A stretch of DNA of 9,469 nt from an uncultured Phenylobacterium sp. (GTDB taxonomy: Bacteria > Pseudomonadota > Alphaproteobacteria > Caulobacterales > Caulobacteraceae), in the NCBI GenBank assembly GCA_945952355.1, contig CAMFIW010000066.1:1-9469 (forward strand). The letters run 5' to 3'. The notes under the pieces are model-generated. The model was given only the letters and a program-made list of their open reading frames with translations, ran no database searches and was not told where the DNA came from. How positions within the stretch are numbered: position 1 is the first letter of the stretch; every line of letters starts with the position of its first letter. Below, in pieces: positions 1 to 6,305 of the stretch. The translations under genes were made by a program, and so were the position numbers.

Positions 1-93
1 AAAGTGCCCCAGGACGACCTCAGCCACGCCGACGCCGTCGAACTCGCCGACTTCCTGAACCGGCGCGTGCGGCCGACCCTGATCCTGCAGTAG
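1..93 (+). CDS. C-terminal end of an unidentified protein (partial)
   Basis: The first reading frame is open from the left edge to a TAG stop at 91-93 and gives 30 residues, ending RRVRPTLILQ. The stretch DLSHADAVELADFLNRR looks like the last amphipathic helix of a small soluble domain, and the preceding VPQDD plus this helix is reminiscent of the C-terminal helix of c-type cytochromes. No haem motif is in view, so that is only a suggestion. The rest lies outside the window. A short inverted repeat (GCCGG 102-106, CCGGC 112-116) follows the stop but has no T tract. I am fairly sure the frame is coding and do not claim a function. Confidence 0.45.
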   Translation, partial: KVPQDDLSHADAVELADFLNRRVRPTLILQ

Positions 94-140
94 CGTCGCG
101 AGCCGGCGAGACCGGCCGAATCCCGTGCTAAGCTTGGCGC

Positions 141-338
141 GTGCTCGAATTCACCTTCCAGATCAGCCAGACGGTCGGGGATCCCCTGGTCCGCACCCGC
201 ACCCTCCCCGACGAGGCCGGCGCACTGGCCTTCGCCCAGCAATTGCAGGCGGACTGGTCGGATAGCGACTTGATCGACGTCCTGCTCGACGGCCGTCTGT
301 GCTGGCGCCTGCGCCGCCAAGCGCCGCCCCAGGGCTGA
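141..338 (+). CDS. Small hypothetical protein, 65 aa
   Basis: The GTG at 141 is the only usable start: an in-frame TAA lies at 129-131, four codons upstream. The ribosome binding site is weak. The product is acidic in the middle (QADWSDSDLIDVLLDG) and basic at the end (RLCWRLRRQ). It has one cysteine, no signal peptide and no membrane segment. The pattern of a short beta strand (LEFTFQIS), a helix rich in A, L and Q, and a final strand (DVLLDGRLCWRL) suggests a compact alpha/beta fold. I do not recognise the family. Base and codon use match the neighbouring genes, which supports it being real. It is separated by 168 bases from the next gene, so it may be transcribed alone. Confidence 0.5.
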   Translation: MLEFTFQISQTVGDPLVRTRTLPDEAGALAFAQQLQADWSDSDLIDVLLDGRLCWRLRRQAPPQG

Positions 339-506
339 CCTCCTCCGCCACGCCCGGAATGCCCCCGCGTCGAATTGAGCGGAGGCGCGCTCCGGGGAAT
401 CGGTCATCCTCAAATCTCGTGCGCCGAGCGGGGGGCCGGCCGGGCGCAAAACAGGACTCGCCAAGTTGCCGAAGTTCTGTTTTTGTTCTCGGCCTTGGAG
501 GCGACC

Positions 507-797
507 ATGGCGGACGGATCGAACTTCTCCCCGACATCCCATCTTGGGTTCGACGCGCCGACCGTGGGCGAGGCGCTGACGCCGGGCCTGCATCTGATGG
601 CCACCTGCGCCGCACCCGAGTGTGAGCGCCGGTCCGCCTTCGACCCAGCGCCTTGGATCGGCCAGGGTCTCCTCACGATGCCGCTGTCGGCCCTGCAGGG
701 CCGTGTGCGTTGCGTGTGTGGCAGCCGCTGGGCGCATCTGGCGCTCAGCGCCGAGCCGACGCCAGCTGCCTCCTCCGACCTCTTCATCTTCCGCTGA
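507..797 (+). CDS. Small zinc-ribbon-like hypothetical protein, 96 aa
   Basis: The ATG at 507 follows a good Shine-Dalgarno sequence, GGAGG at 497-501 with five bases of spacing. The frame stays open upstream to 375, but that extension is low-complexity and lacks such a site, so I chose 507. Four cysteines fall in two pairs: C34 and C39 (CAAPEC), then C69 and C71 in VRCVCGSRW. About 30 residues between them contain a D-P-x-x-W motif. This is the layout of small zinc-ribbon proteins common in Caulobacterales genomes, in which an LRCxCG-type second knuckle recurs. Zinc binding and any role in nucleic-acid or protein contact are inferred. The C-terminal 15 residues are probably disordered. It is followed after 8 bases by the next gene, whose ribosome binding site overlaps this stop codon, so the two are likely co-translated. 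Confidence 0.72.
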   Translation: MADGSNFSPTSHLGFDAPTVGEALTPGLHLMATCAAPECERRSAFDPAPWIGQGLLTMPLSALQGRVRCVCGSRWAHLALSAEPTPAASSDLFIFR

Positions 798-805
798 GGC
801 CCGTC

Positions 806-1255
806 ATGACCCTGTTCCTGTCCCGCCGCGCCCCTGCCGATCCAGCTACGACCGAGACGATCCAGCGAGGCGTGCAGTACTTGGCCTTCCGCCTGACCGA
901 GACCGGCCTCGTGGCGAGCTTCCAGCCGGGAACCGGCAAGGCCCCGGTGCATGTGGCGCGCGCGGCGCTCGCCGCGGTCGTGGCGGACCAGAACCTGGCG
1001 TCGGCCGGAGAAACCGCGCTCTCCTGCGAGGCTCGCGCCGCGCTGCGGGCACGCAACGCCCTGGCTGAGCAGCTGGCCGACCTTCGCGCGCGTCGGACAA
1101 ATACGGCGCAGGTCGCCCGTCGCCAGCGCTATCTCGACGCCTTGGCGGCGATGCTGATCGCCAAGAGCATGGCCGCCTTGGACGGCCGCGCAGGACCGAC
1201 CGGCGCAAATCCCCGCGATCACCTGAAGATTGTCGGCGGCACGCACGGCTTCTAG
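806..1255 (+). CDS. Hypothetical protein, 149 aa, coupled to the zinc-ribbon-like gene
   Basis: The ATG at 806 is preceded by GAGG at 796-799, which overlaps the TGA stop (795-797) of the previous gene and points to translational coupling. An in-frame ATG at 653 would add 51 residues that overlap the upstream gene and read like a frame shadow, so it was rejected. The N-terminal half has alternating hydrophobic positions (YLAFRLTETGLVASFQ), suggesting beta strands. Residues from about 50 to 130 are alanine-rich and helical, with many arginines (RARNALAEQLADLRARR), possibly a coiled coil or helical hairpin. There is one cysteine, no signal peptide and no membrane segment. I do not recognise the family. 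Partnership with the preceding small protein is inferred from spacing alone. Confidence 0.65.
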   Translation: MTLFLSRRAPADPATTETIQRGVQYLAFRLTETGLVASFQPGTGKAPVHVARAALAAVVADQNLASAGETALSCEARAALRARNALAEQLADLRARRTNTAQVARRQRYLDALAAMLIAKSMAALDGRAGPTGANPRDHLKIVGGTHGF

Positions 1256-1276
1256 AAAGCCCGTTCGGGTGCCGCC
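1235..1276 (+). terminator. Imperfect hairpin at the end of the 149-aa gene
   Basis: GGCGGCAC (1235-1242) pairs perfectly with GTGCCGCC (1269-1276). Inside it, GGCTT (1247-1251) pairs with AAGCC (1257-1261) around a five-base loop that contains the stop codon TAG. The intervening bases on each arm are only partly paired. No run of T follows, so it is not a canonical intrinsic terminator. It could act as a transcript 3'-end stabiliser or attenuate read-through into the cluster downstream. Confidence 0.35.
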
Positions 1277-1631
1277 AATACGAGCCGACCTGGAGCCGGG
1301 GGACGGATGTTCGCATTCGTACGGCAGCGGTCGGGGCTCCAATCCGCGGGCCTCCAACTGCGGAGGATTCCAACGCCCGACCCCATTTTCGCGGCACGCT
1401 TGCGTCGCGATTCCGATTGAGTCAGCATTCCCTTGCCGGCGCGAGAGCGTCGGTAGGGGCTTGGAATCCCCTGTGCAGCGTTCACGCGACGATCGGGCCT
1501 CAAGCCCGTGACCCTTGCGATGCGTCCGTTCGGCGCGTCGCGATTCTGCGTGGCCTTGGCTGATCGCCACAGGGCCTTCCAACCGTGCGCGACTGAAGCG
1601 CCGCCCCTGGCCCGTAGGATGGGAGCAGGCG
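1256..1631. other. Gene-free stretch upstream of the sigma factor gene
   Basis: I see no convincing gene in these 376 bases. They hold several short perfect inverted repeats: CCTCC 1351-1355 with GGAGG 1362-1366, AGGGG 1455-1459 with CCCCT 1468-1472, and CGGGC 1494-1498 with GCCCG 1504-1508. A loose direct repeat of a TCCAA core occurs at about 1339, 1352 and 1369. The promoter of the sigma factor gene should lie here, but I cannot place -35 and -10 boxes with confidence. The sigma factor frame is open back to 1515, but the added N-terminal residues are rich in R and W and unlike the family. Confidence 0.4.
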
Positions 1632-2144
1632 ATGAGCGCGGACGGATCCCAGGTGAACGCGCCCACCGGCGAGGGGTCGATTGACGACCTCTACCGGCGC
1701 TATTCCGGCTGGCTGAAGGCCATGTTGCGGCGGCGCGGCGCCGCCGACCAGGCGGAGGACCTGACGCAGGAGGCCTATATCCGGCTCGCCCCCTTACAGG
1801 CCGCCGGGCCCATCTTGCATCCGCAAGGCCTACTACTTCGGATTGCGGAAAACCTCGCCTATAATGAGCGGCGACGCGCCGGCCGCGAGCGGAACGGACT
1901 GCGTCGCTTGGCGGAGGCGACAGAGTTCCATGCGTCCCAGGCCGATCCCGAACAGGCCCAGGCCGTCTTGCTTCGGCAAGTGCTGGATGGCCTCCCCCCA
2001 CTCTACCGAGATGTGTTCATGCTGAACCGTCACGCCGGGATGACATACGAACAGATCGCCGCCCATTGCGGTCTGCCGGTCAAGACGGTGGAATGGCGGA
2101 TGTCGAAAGCGCTGGCCCTGATCGCCCAGCGGATGCGGGACTGA
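1632..2144 (+). CDS. ECF sigma factor, FecI type, 170 aa
   Basis: An RNA polymerase sigma-70 factor of the extracytoplasmic-function class. Region 2 spans about residues 17-85 and contains the core-binding and -10 recognition helix (AEDLTQEAYIRL, residues 41-52). Region 4 spans about 108-165 with a clear helix-turn-helix (MTYEQIAAHCGLPVKTVEWRMSKA). The 170-aa length is normal for FecI-type factors. I chose the ATG at 1632 because GGAG lies at 1622-1625 with six bases of spacing and because upstream in-frame sequence does not resemble sigma factors. The gene is followed after six bases by a FecR-type regulator, then by a receptor with a signalling domain, the standard cell-surface signalling trio. 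Known members direct transcription of the cognate receptor when the receptor is occupied. Here the ligand is probably the cluster's lasso peptide (or a lasso peptide-metal complex), which is inferred from the neighbours. Confidence 0.93.
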   Translation: MSADGSQVNAPTGEGSIDDLYRRYSGWLKAMLRRRGAADQAEDLTQEAYIRLAPLQAAGPILHPQGLLLRIAENLAYNERRRAGRERNGLRRLAEATEFHASQADPEQAQAVLLRQVLDGLPPLYRDVFMLNRHAGMTYEQIAAHCGLPVKTVEWRMSKALALIAQRMRD

Positions 2145-2150
2145 GGCGCG

Positions 2151-3128
2151 ATGGCGACCTTGAACACCACCCAGAACCAGGCCGACCGCGAAGCGGCCGA
2201 CTGGTTCGCCAAGCTGAACAGCCGGGCCATCAGCACGCCGGCCCTCGAGGCCTTCTATGCCTGGCGTCGAGAACCGGCCAACGACGCTGCCTATGGCCGG
2301 GTGGAGGCGATCTGGGAAGCCGGCGACCGGCTTCAGGACCATCCATCGACCGGCCTCGATGTCGCCGCCGCCCTCAAGCGGGGTGAGCGGCGCCGCAAGT
2401 GGCGGGCCTGGTGGCGGGCGGCGGTCCTGCCGCTGGGCGGGCTCGCCATCGCCGGCGCCGCGGCGATCTATCTGGTGGGCGCCGCACAGACCACGACCTA
2501 CCGGACCCCCGTGGGTGAGCAGAGACTGATGACCCTGGCCGACGGCACGCGGGTTCGCCTCGACACCGACACGGAGCTTCGCGTTCGCCTGCGCGATCAC
2601 GAGCGCGATGTCCGCCTCGTCCATGGCCAGGCTTTCTTCGACGTCGCCCATGACAAGGCCCGCCCCTTCATCGTCCAGGCCGACGACGCCAAGGTCCGGG
2701 CGCTCGGCACCCGGTTCGACGTCCGGCTCAAGGGCGAGGAGGCCCATGTCACCCTGGTCGAGGGGGCCGTGGAAGTCACCCACGACCAGGCGGGCCAGGT
2801 CCGCAAATGGCGCCTGGCGCCGGGCCAGGCCTTGGTGGCCGGTGCCCCCGCAGCGCAGCCGCGCGCCGTGGACGTGGCGTCGGCCACCAGCTGGACCGAA
2901 GGGCAACTCGTATTCCACGCGACCGCACTCTCGGATGCGGTCACGGAGGTGAACCGATACAGCCGCACCAAGGTGGTGCTAGACGACCCGGCGCTCGCCG
3001 GTGCGACGGTCAACGGCAAGTTCGATACCGGCGACACCCAGGCTTTCGTCGCCGCAGTCTGCGACCTCTTCGACCTGAAGGCCGCCGCGCCCAAGGACGG
3101 CGAGATCCGCCTGTCGCCCAAGGCCTAA
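2151..3128 (+). CDS. FecR-type anti-sigma regulator, 325 aa
   Basis: An inner-membrane signal transducer that controls the adjacent sigma factor. An N-terminal cytoplasmic domain of the DUF4880 type (about residues 12-60; EAADWFAKLNSR, then FYAWRREPANDAAYGRVEAIW) binds the sigma factor in known members. It is followed by a basic stretch (RGERRRKWRAWWR) and one membrane segment at about 91-110. The periplasmic FecR domain covers about 116-210 and carries the hallmark LADGTRVRLDTDTELRV, then a strand-rich region ending TLVEGAVEVT. The C-terminal domain (about 250-320; FHATALSDAVTEVNRYS) is the part that contacts the receptor STN domain in this family. The start lies six bases after the sigma factor stop with GAGG overlapping that stop, so the two are translationally coupled. 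A terminator-like hairpin follows directly. Confidence 0.93.
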   Translation: MATLNTTQNQADREAADWFAKLNSRAISTPALEAFYAWRREPANDAAYGRVEAIWEAGDRLQDHPSTGLDVAAALKRGERRRKWRAWWRAAVLPLGGLAIAGAAAIYLVGAAQTTTYRTPVGEQRLMTLADGTRVRLDTDTELRVRLRDHERDVRLVHGQAFFDVAHDKARPFIVQADDAKVRALGTRFDVRLKGEEAHVTLVEGAVEVTHDQAGQVRKWRLAPGQALVAGAPAAQPRAVDVASATSWTEGQLVFHATALSDAVTEVNRYSRTKVVLDDPALAGATVNGKFDTGDTQAFVAAVCDLFDLKAAAPKDGEIRLSPKA

Positions 3129-3132
3129 AGGA

Positions 3133-3157
3133 GCCTTAGCGTAAGGCGAGTATTTTT
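3133..3157 (+). terminator. Short intrinsic terminator-like hairpin after fecR
   Basis: GCCTTA (3133-3138) and TAAGGC (3142-3147) form a perfect six-base-pair stem with a three-base loop, followed after three bases by TATTTTT (3151-3157). It starts four bases after the fecR stop. The stem is short and AT-rich for so GC-rich a genome, so termination may be partial, but a T run here stands out. It would separate sigma factor-fecR transcripts from the receptor gene. Confidence 0.5.
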
Positions 3158-3201
3158 CGACACACGCGTTTATGTAGAATTTGCTACACCCGTCAGGGTG
3201 T
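3151..3201 (+). promoter_or_regulatory. AT-rich, palindrome-bearing region upstream of the receptor gene
   Basis: This is the most AT-rich patch in the gap between fecR and the receptor. It contains TAGAAT at 3175-3180, which resembles a -10 box, but no good -35 box at the right distance. It also holds TGTAG-N6-CTACA (3173-3188) and a perfect hairpin ACACCC-gtca-GGGTGT (3186-3201). Receptors of this type are normally transcribed by their own ECF sigma factor, so a sigma-dependent promoter is expected here. The exact boxes cannot be fixed from one sequence. The palindromes could be an operator or a 5' leader structure. Confidence 0.35.
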
Positions 3202-3286
3202 GCCCTCCCCTGCGGTGTCTATCCCCCAATAGCGAGTTCGCCCCCGACCGGGACGGCGGTCCGCAGCCTTAGGGGGAACCATCATC

Positions 3287-6271
3287 TTGTTGCGCATTTT
3301 CCGGCGCCGCCGCGCCCATCTGACGACCACCAGCGTCCTGGCCCTGCTCTGCGCCGCGCCGGCGGCGATCGCCGCTCCGGCCGAGGCCACCGTCAACTTC
3401 GCCATTCCCGCCGGCACGATGGAGAGCGTGCTGACCACCTACGCGATCCAGGCGCATGTGCAGCTCTTGTACACGCCGGATCTCGTGGCCGGGCGCCGCA
3501 GCCCGGGTCTGAGCGGCGCGCTCACAGCGCGGGAAGCGCTGGGGCGGCTCCTCTCAGGCTCGGGCCTTATGGCCCAGGAGAGCCGCCCCGGCGTGATCGT
3601 GCTGCGGCTGGGACGCATCGCTGAGGCTGACCCCGCCGCGGAGGCCTCGCAACCCAGTCCCGAGGTGCTTTCGGAACTGGTGGTGACCGGAAGCCATATC
3701 CGCGGCGCGGACCCCGGCGCGGCGCCTATTCTCCAGTTGGGCAAGGACGCGCTCAATCGTCGGGGCTATGCGACGGTCGCCGATGCGCTCTCGGCCTTGC
3801 CACAGAACTATGCGGGCCTGGCGACGCCGGCCTCGGCGACCACCGGGATCGACGTCACGACCCAGAATTTCAGCCGCGCCACCACGGTCAATCTTCGCGC
3901 CCTGGGCCCTGACGCCACCCTGGTTCTGGTGAACGGCCGGCGCATGGCCGGGACCGGCGGCAAGGGCGACCTCGCCGACATCTCCTCGATCCCTGCCGCC
4001 GCCGTCGAGCGGGTCGACGTCCTGCTGGACGGCGCCTCGGCCCTCTACGGCTCGGATGCGGTGGCCGGCGTCGTCAACCTGATCATGAAACGCGACTTCG
4101 AAGGCGGCGAGACCCAGTTGCGCTATGGAACCACCCGCGGCGGCGGCGACGAGCGATTGGCGGCCCAGACCTTCGGCAAGGTCTGGTCGGGGGGCCACGC
4201 CCTGATCACCTATGAGTACTATGCCCGCGACGCCCTGCCGTTCACGGCGCGTGACTACACCGCCAGCGCCGATCTGAGGCCGTTCGGCGGGACAGATCAC
4301 CGCTCGACCAACGCCAGCCCCGGCAACATCCTGGTGCTGGATCCCACCACCAACACCTCGCGGCCGCTCTATGCGATCCCGGTCGGCGCGACCTCGTTTC
4401 CGCTGAAGCCGACCGACTTCATCGCGGGTGGCCTCAACCTGCAAAGCCCCAAGGCCGGGATGGACCTGCTCGCCAGCCAGGAGCGGAACAGCGTCTATGC
4501 GAGCTTTGGCCAGGCTCTGTGCGAACGGGTCGAGATCAACGGCGATTTCCGGTTCAGCCGGCGTACGACGGACGCCAACAGCGTCATTCCGAGCGCCATC
4601 CTCAGCGTCACGCGCGCCAACCCCTATTTCGCGTCGCCGAACGGGGCGACCACCCAGCAGATCGCCTATTCCTTCGCCAATGACCTGGGCCCGTCCTACG
4701 CCTATGCGACGGGGCGCAGCGTCGCCGCCTCGCTCGGCGCCAAGGTCGACCTGTGGGGCGACTGGCAGGCGGATAGCTACCTCGCCTACGCCAAGGAGCA
4801 GACCCATTCCGGCACCACGGGAAACCTGAACTCGCTGTTCCTCAACGAGGCCCTGGGCACGACCGCCGACAATCCGGCGACCCCGTTCAAGACCGCGGTC
4901 GATGGATTCTATAACCCCTATGGGTCCGGCCAGGCCAACAGCCGCGCGATCCTCAGCTTCATCGGCTCCGGCTATAGCCGCCAGCGGTTCGAGAGCCGGA
5001 TGACGTCCCTCAATGTCCAGGCCGACGGCAAGGTCTGGACCCTGCCGGGCGGCGACCTGCGCCTGGCGGTCGGCGCCCAGGCCCGGCGCGAGGGGTTCGA
5101 CCAGTACCAGGAGAGCGAGTTGTCGACGGTCACCCCGGTCGTGACCCGGCCGGCGCGGGAGACGCGGACCGTCAACGCCGCCTTCGCCGAACTGCGCGCG
5201 CCGCTGGTCGGCCCTGACAACGCCGTGCCCGGCGTGCGGCGGCTCGAACTGTCGCTTGCCGGACGGATCGAGTCCTACAGTGACGCCGGCCGGACCTCCA
5301 ATCCCAAGGTCGGCCTGACCTGGGAGCCGGCCGAGGGCCTGCGTCTGCGCGCCACCTATGGCACCTCGTTCCGGGCGCCGGGCCTGACCGAGACCAAGGC
5401 GCTGCAGTCCATCAGCGCCTTTCCGTTCACCAGCAACGGCGCGCGCCTGATGGTGCTCGACGTGGATGGGGGCAATCCAAACCTCCGGCCGGAGACCGCG
5501 AAATCCTGGACCGCGGGCGTCGACTACGCGCCGACTGAGGTTCCCGGCCTGAAGGTCTCGGCCACCCTGTTCGACACGGACTTCTCCGGTCAGATCGATC
5601 GGCCGGTCTTTCGCTTCCTGGCGTCGGGCATCTCCAACCCGGTCATCGCGCCCTTCGTGCGCTTCGTCAGCGCCAGCAATCCGACCGACCTCGCCCAGGT
5701 CCAGGCTCTGATCAGCGACCCGAAATACACGACGCCGGGCCTCTACCCCGCCAGCGCCTTCAACGTGATCATCGACACCCGCTACGTGAACACCGGTCGA
5801 CTCCACGTGCGAGGCCTCGACGCCCAGGCGAGTTATGGGTTCGACCACGGGCCGGACCGCTTCGACCTGGCGCTCAGCGGAACCTATCTCTTCAACTACG
5901 ACCAACAGCTCACCCCGACGGCGGCGACGGCCAACTTCGTCAACCTCGCCGGCCAGCCGCTCGCATTGCGACTGCGCGGCGAAGCCAACTGGCGGCGCGG
6001 CGACCTCGGCGCCACGCTCGGGCTCAACTATGCGGGGGCCTACAAGGCCTCGACCGGTCAGACGATCGACGCCTGGACGACCGCAGACCTGCAGGTGCGC
6101 TGGGCGCCGTCGAAGGGACCACTCGAAGGTCTCGCCCTGACCGCTTCGGTCCAGAACCTGTTCGACACCGACCCGCCCTTCTACGACTCGCCGCAAGGGA
6201 TCGGATACGACGCAGCCAATGCCGATCCGATCGGCCGCTTCGCCGCGATCCAGCTGACCAAGCGCTGGTAG
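3287..6271 (+). CDS. TonB-dependent outer-membrane receptor with STN signalling domain, 994 aa
   Basis: An outer-membrane beta-barrel transporter energised by TonB, with a signalling extension. The signal peptide has a basic start (RRRR at 6-9), a hydrophobic core and an AIA cleavage site near residue 29. The STN domain covers about 36-107 (VNFAIPAGTMESVLTTYAIQ to PGVIVLRLGR) and in known members reports ligand binding to FecR. A short linker and the segment ELVVTGSHIRG (130-140) lead into the plug (about 143-268, including LRALGPDATLVLVNGRR and GSDAVAGVVNLIMKRDF). The barrel fills the rest and ends in an aromatic residue (QLTKRW), as expected for outer-membrane insertion. The start is TTG: no ATG occurs in frame before the STN domain, and AGGGGG lies at 3271-3276, ten bases upstream. 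The substrate is inferred to be a lasso peptide from the isopeptidase and cyclase genes that follow. A siderophore cannot be excluded from the sequence alone. Confidence 0.93.
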   Translation: MLRIFRRRRAHLTTTSVLALLCAAPAAIAAPAEATVNFAIPAGTMESVLTTYAIQAHVQLLYTPDLVAGRRSPGLSGALTAREALGRLLSGSGLMAQESRPGVIVLRLGRIAEADPAAEASQPSPEVLSELVVTGSHIRGADPGAAPILQLGKDALNRRGYATVADALSALPQNYAGLATPASATTGIDVTTQNFSRATTVNLRALGPDATLVLVNGRRMAGTGGKGDLADISSIPAAAVERVDVLLDGASALYGSDAVAGVVNLIMKRDFEGGETQLRYGTTRGGGDERLAAQTFGKVWSGGHALITYEYYARDALPFTARDYTASADLRPFGGTDHRSTNASPGNILVLDPTTNTSRPLYAIPVGATSFPLKPTDFIAGGLNLQSPKAGMDLLASQERNSVYASFGQALCERVEINGDFRFSRRTTDANSVIPSAILSVTRANPYFASPNGATTQQIAYSFANDLGPSYAYATGRSVAASLGAKVDLWGDWQADSYLAYAKEQTHSGTTGNLNSLFLNEALGTTADNPATPFKTAVDGFYNPYGSGQANSRAILSFIGSGYSRQRFESRMTSLNVQADGKVWTLPGGDLRLAVGAQARREGFDQYQESELSTVTPVVTRPARETRTVNAAFAELRAPLVGPDNAVPGVRRLELSLAGRIESYSDAGRTSNPKVGLTWEPAEGLRLRATYGTSFRAPGLTETKALQSISAFPFTSNGARLMVLDVDGGNPNLRPETAKSWTAGVDYAPTEVPGLKVSATLFDTDFSGQIDRPVFRFLASGISNPVIAPFVRFVSASNPTDLAQVQALISDPKYTTPGLYPASAFNVIIDTRYVNTGRLHVRGLDAQASYGFDHGPDRFDLALSGTYLFNYDQQLTPTAATANFVNLAGQPLALRLRGEANWRRGDLGATLGLNYAGAYKASTGQTIDAWTTADLQVRWAPSKGPLEGLALTASVQNLFDTDPPFYDSPQGIGYDAANADPIGRFAAIQLTKRW

Positions 6272-6305
6272 CCTAGTCCGACTTCCACAGCCCGAGAGTT
6301 CTTCC

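Noticed and set aside
1292..1358. A possible tRNA or decayed tRNA (T-arm-like CGGGG-CTCCAAT-CCGCG followed by GGCCTCCA)
   Set aside because: The T stem has a G-G mismatch, the loop lacks the conserved TTCRA bases, the acceptor arm pairs only 5 of 7 and the span is too short for a normal tRNA.
1515..1631. An N-terminal extension of the sigma factor from 1515
   Set aside because: The extra 39 residues are rich in Arg and Trp, unlike the family, while the ATG at 1632 has a well-spaced GGAG and gives the usual length.
410..1666. A 418-codon minus-strand open frame across the small genes and the sigma factor upstream region
   Set aside because: It is arginine-rich without domain motifs and runs opposite two better-supported genes with good ribosome binding sites. 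Part of it covers a structured non-coding stretch.
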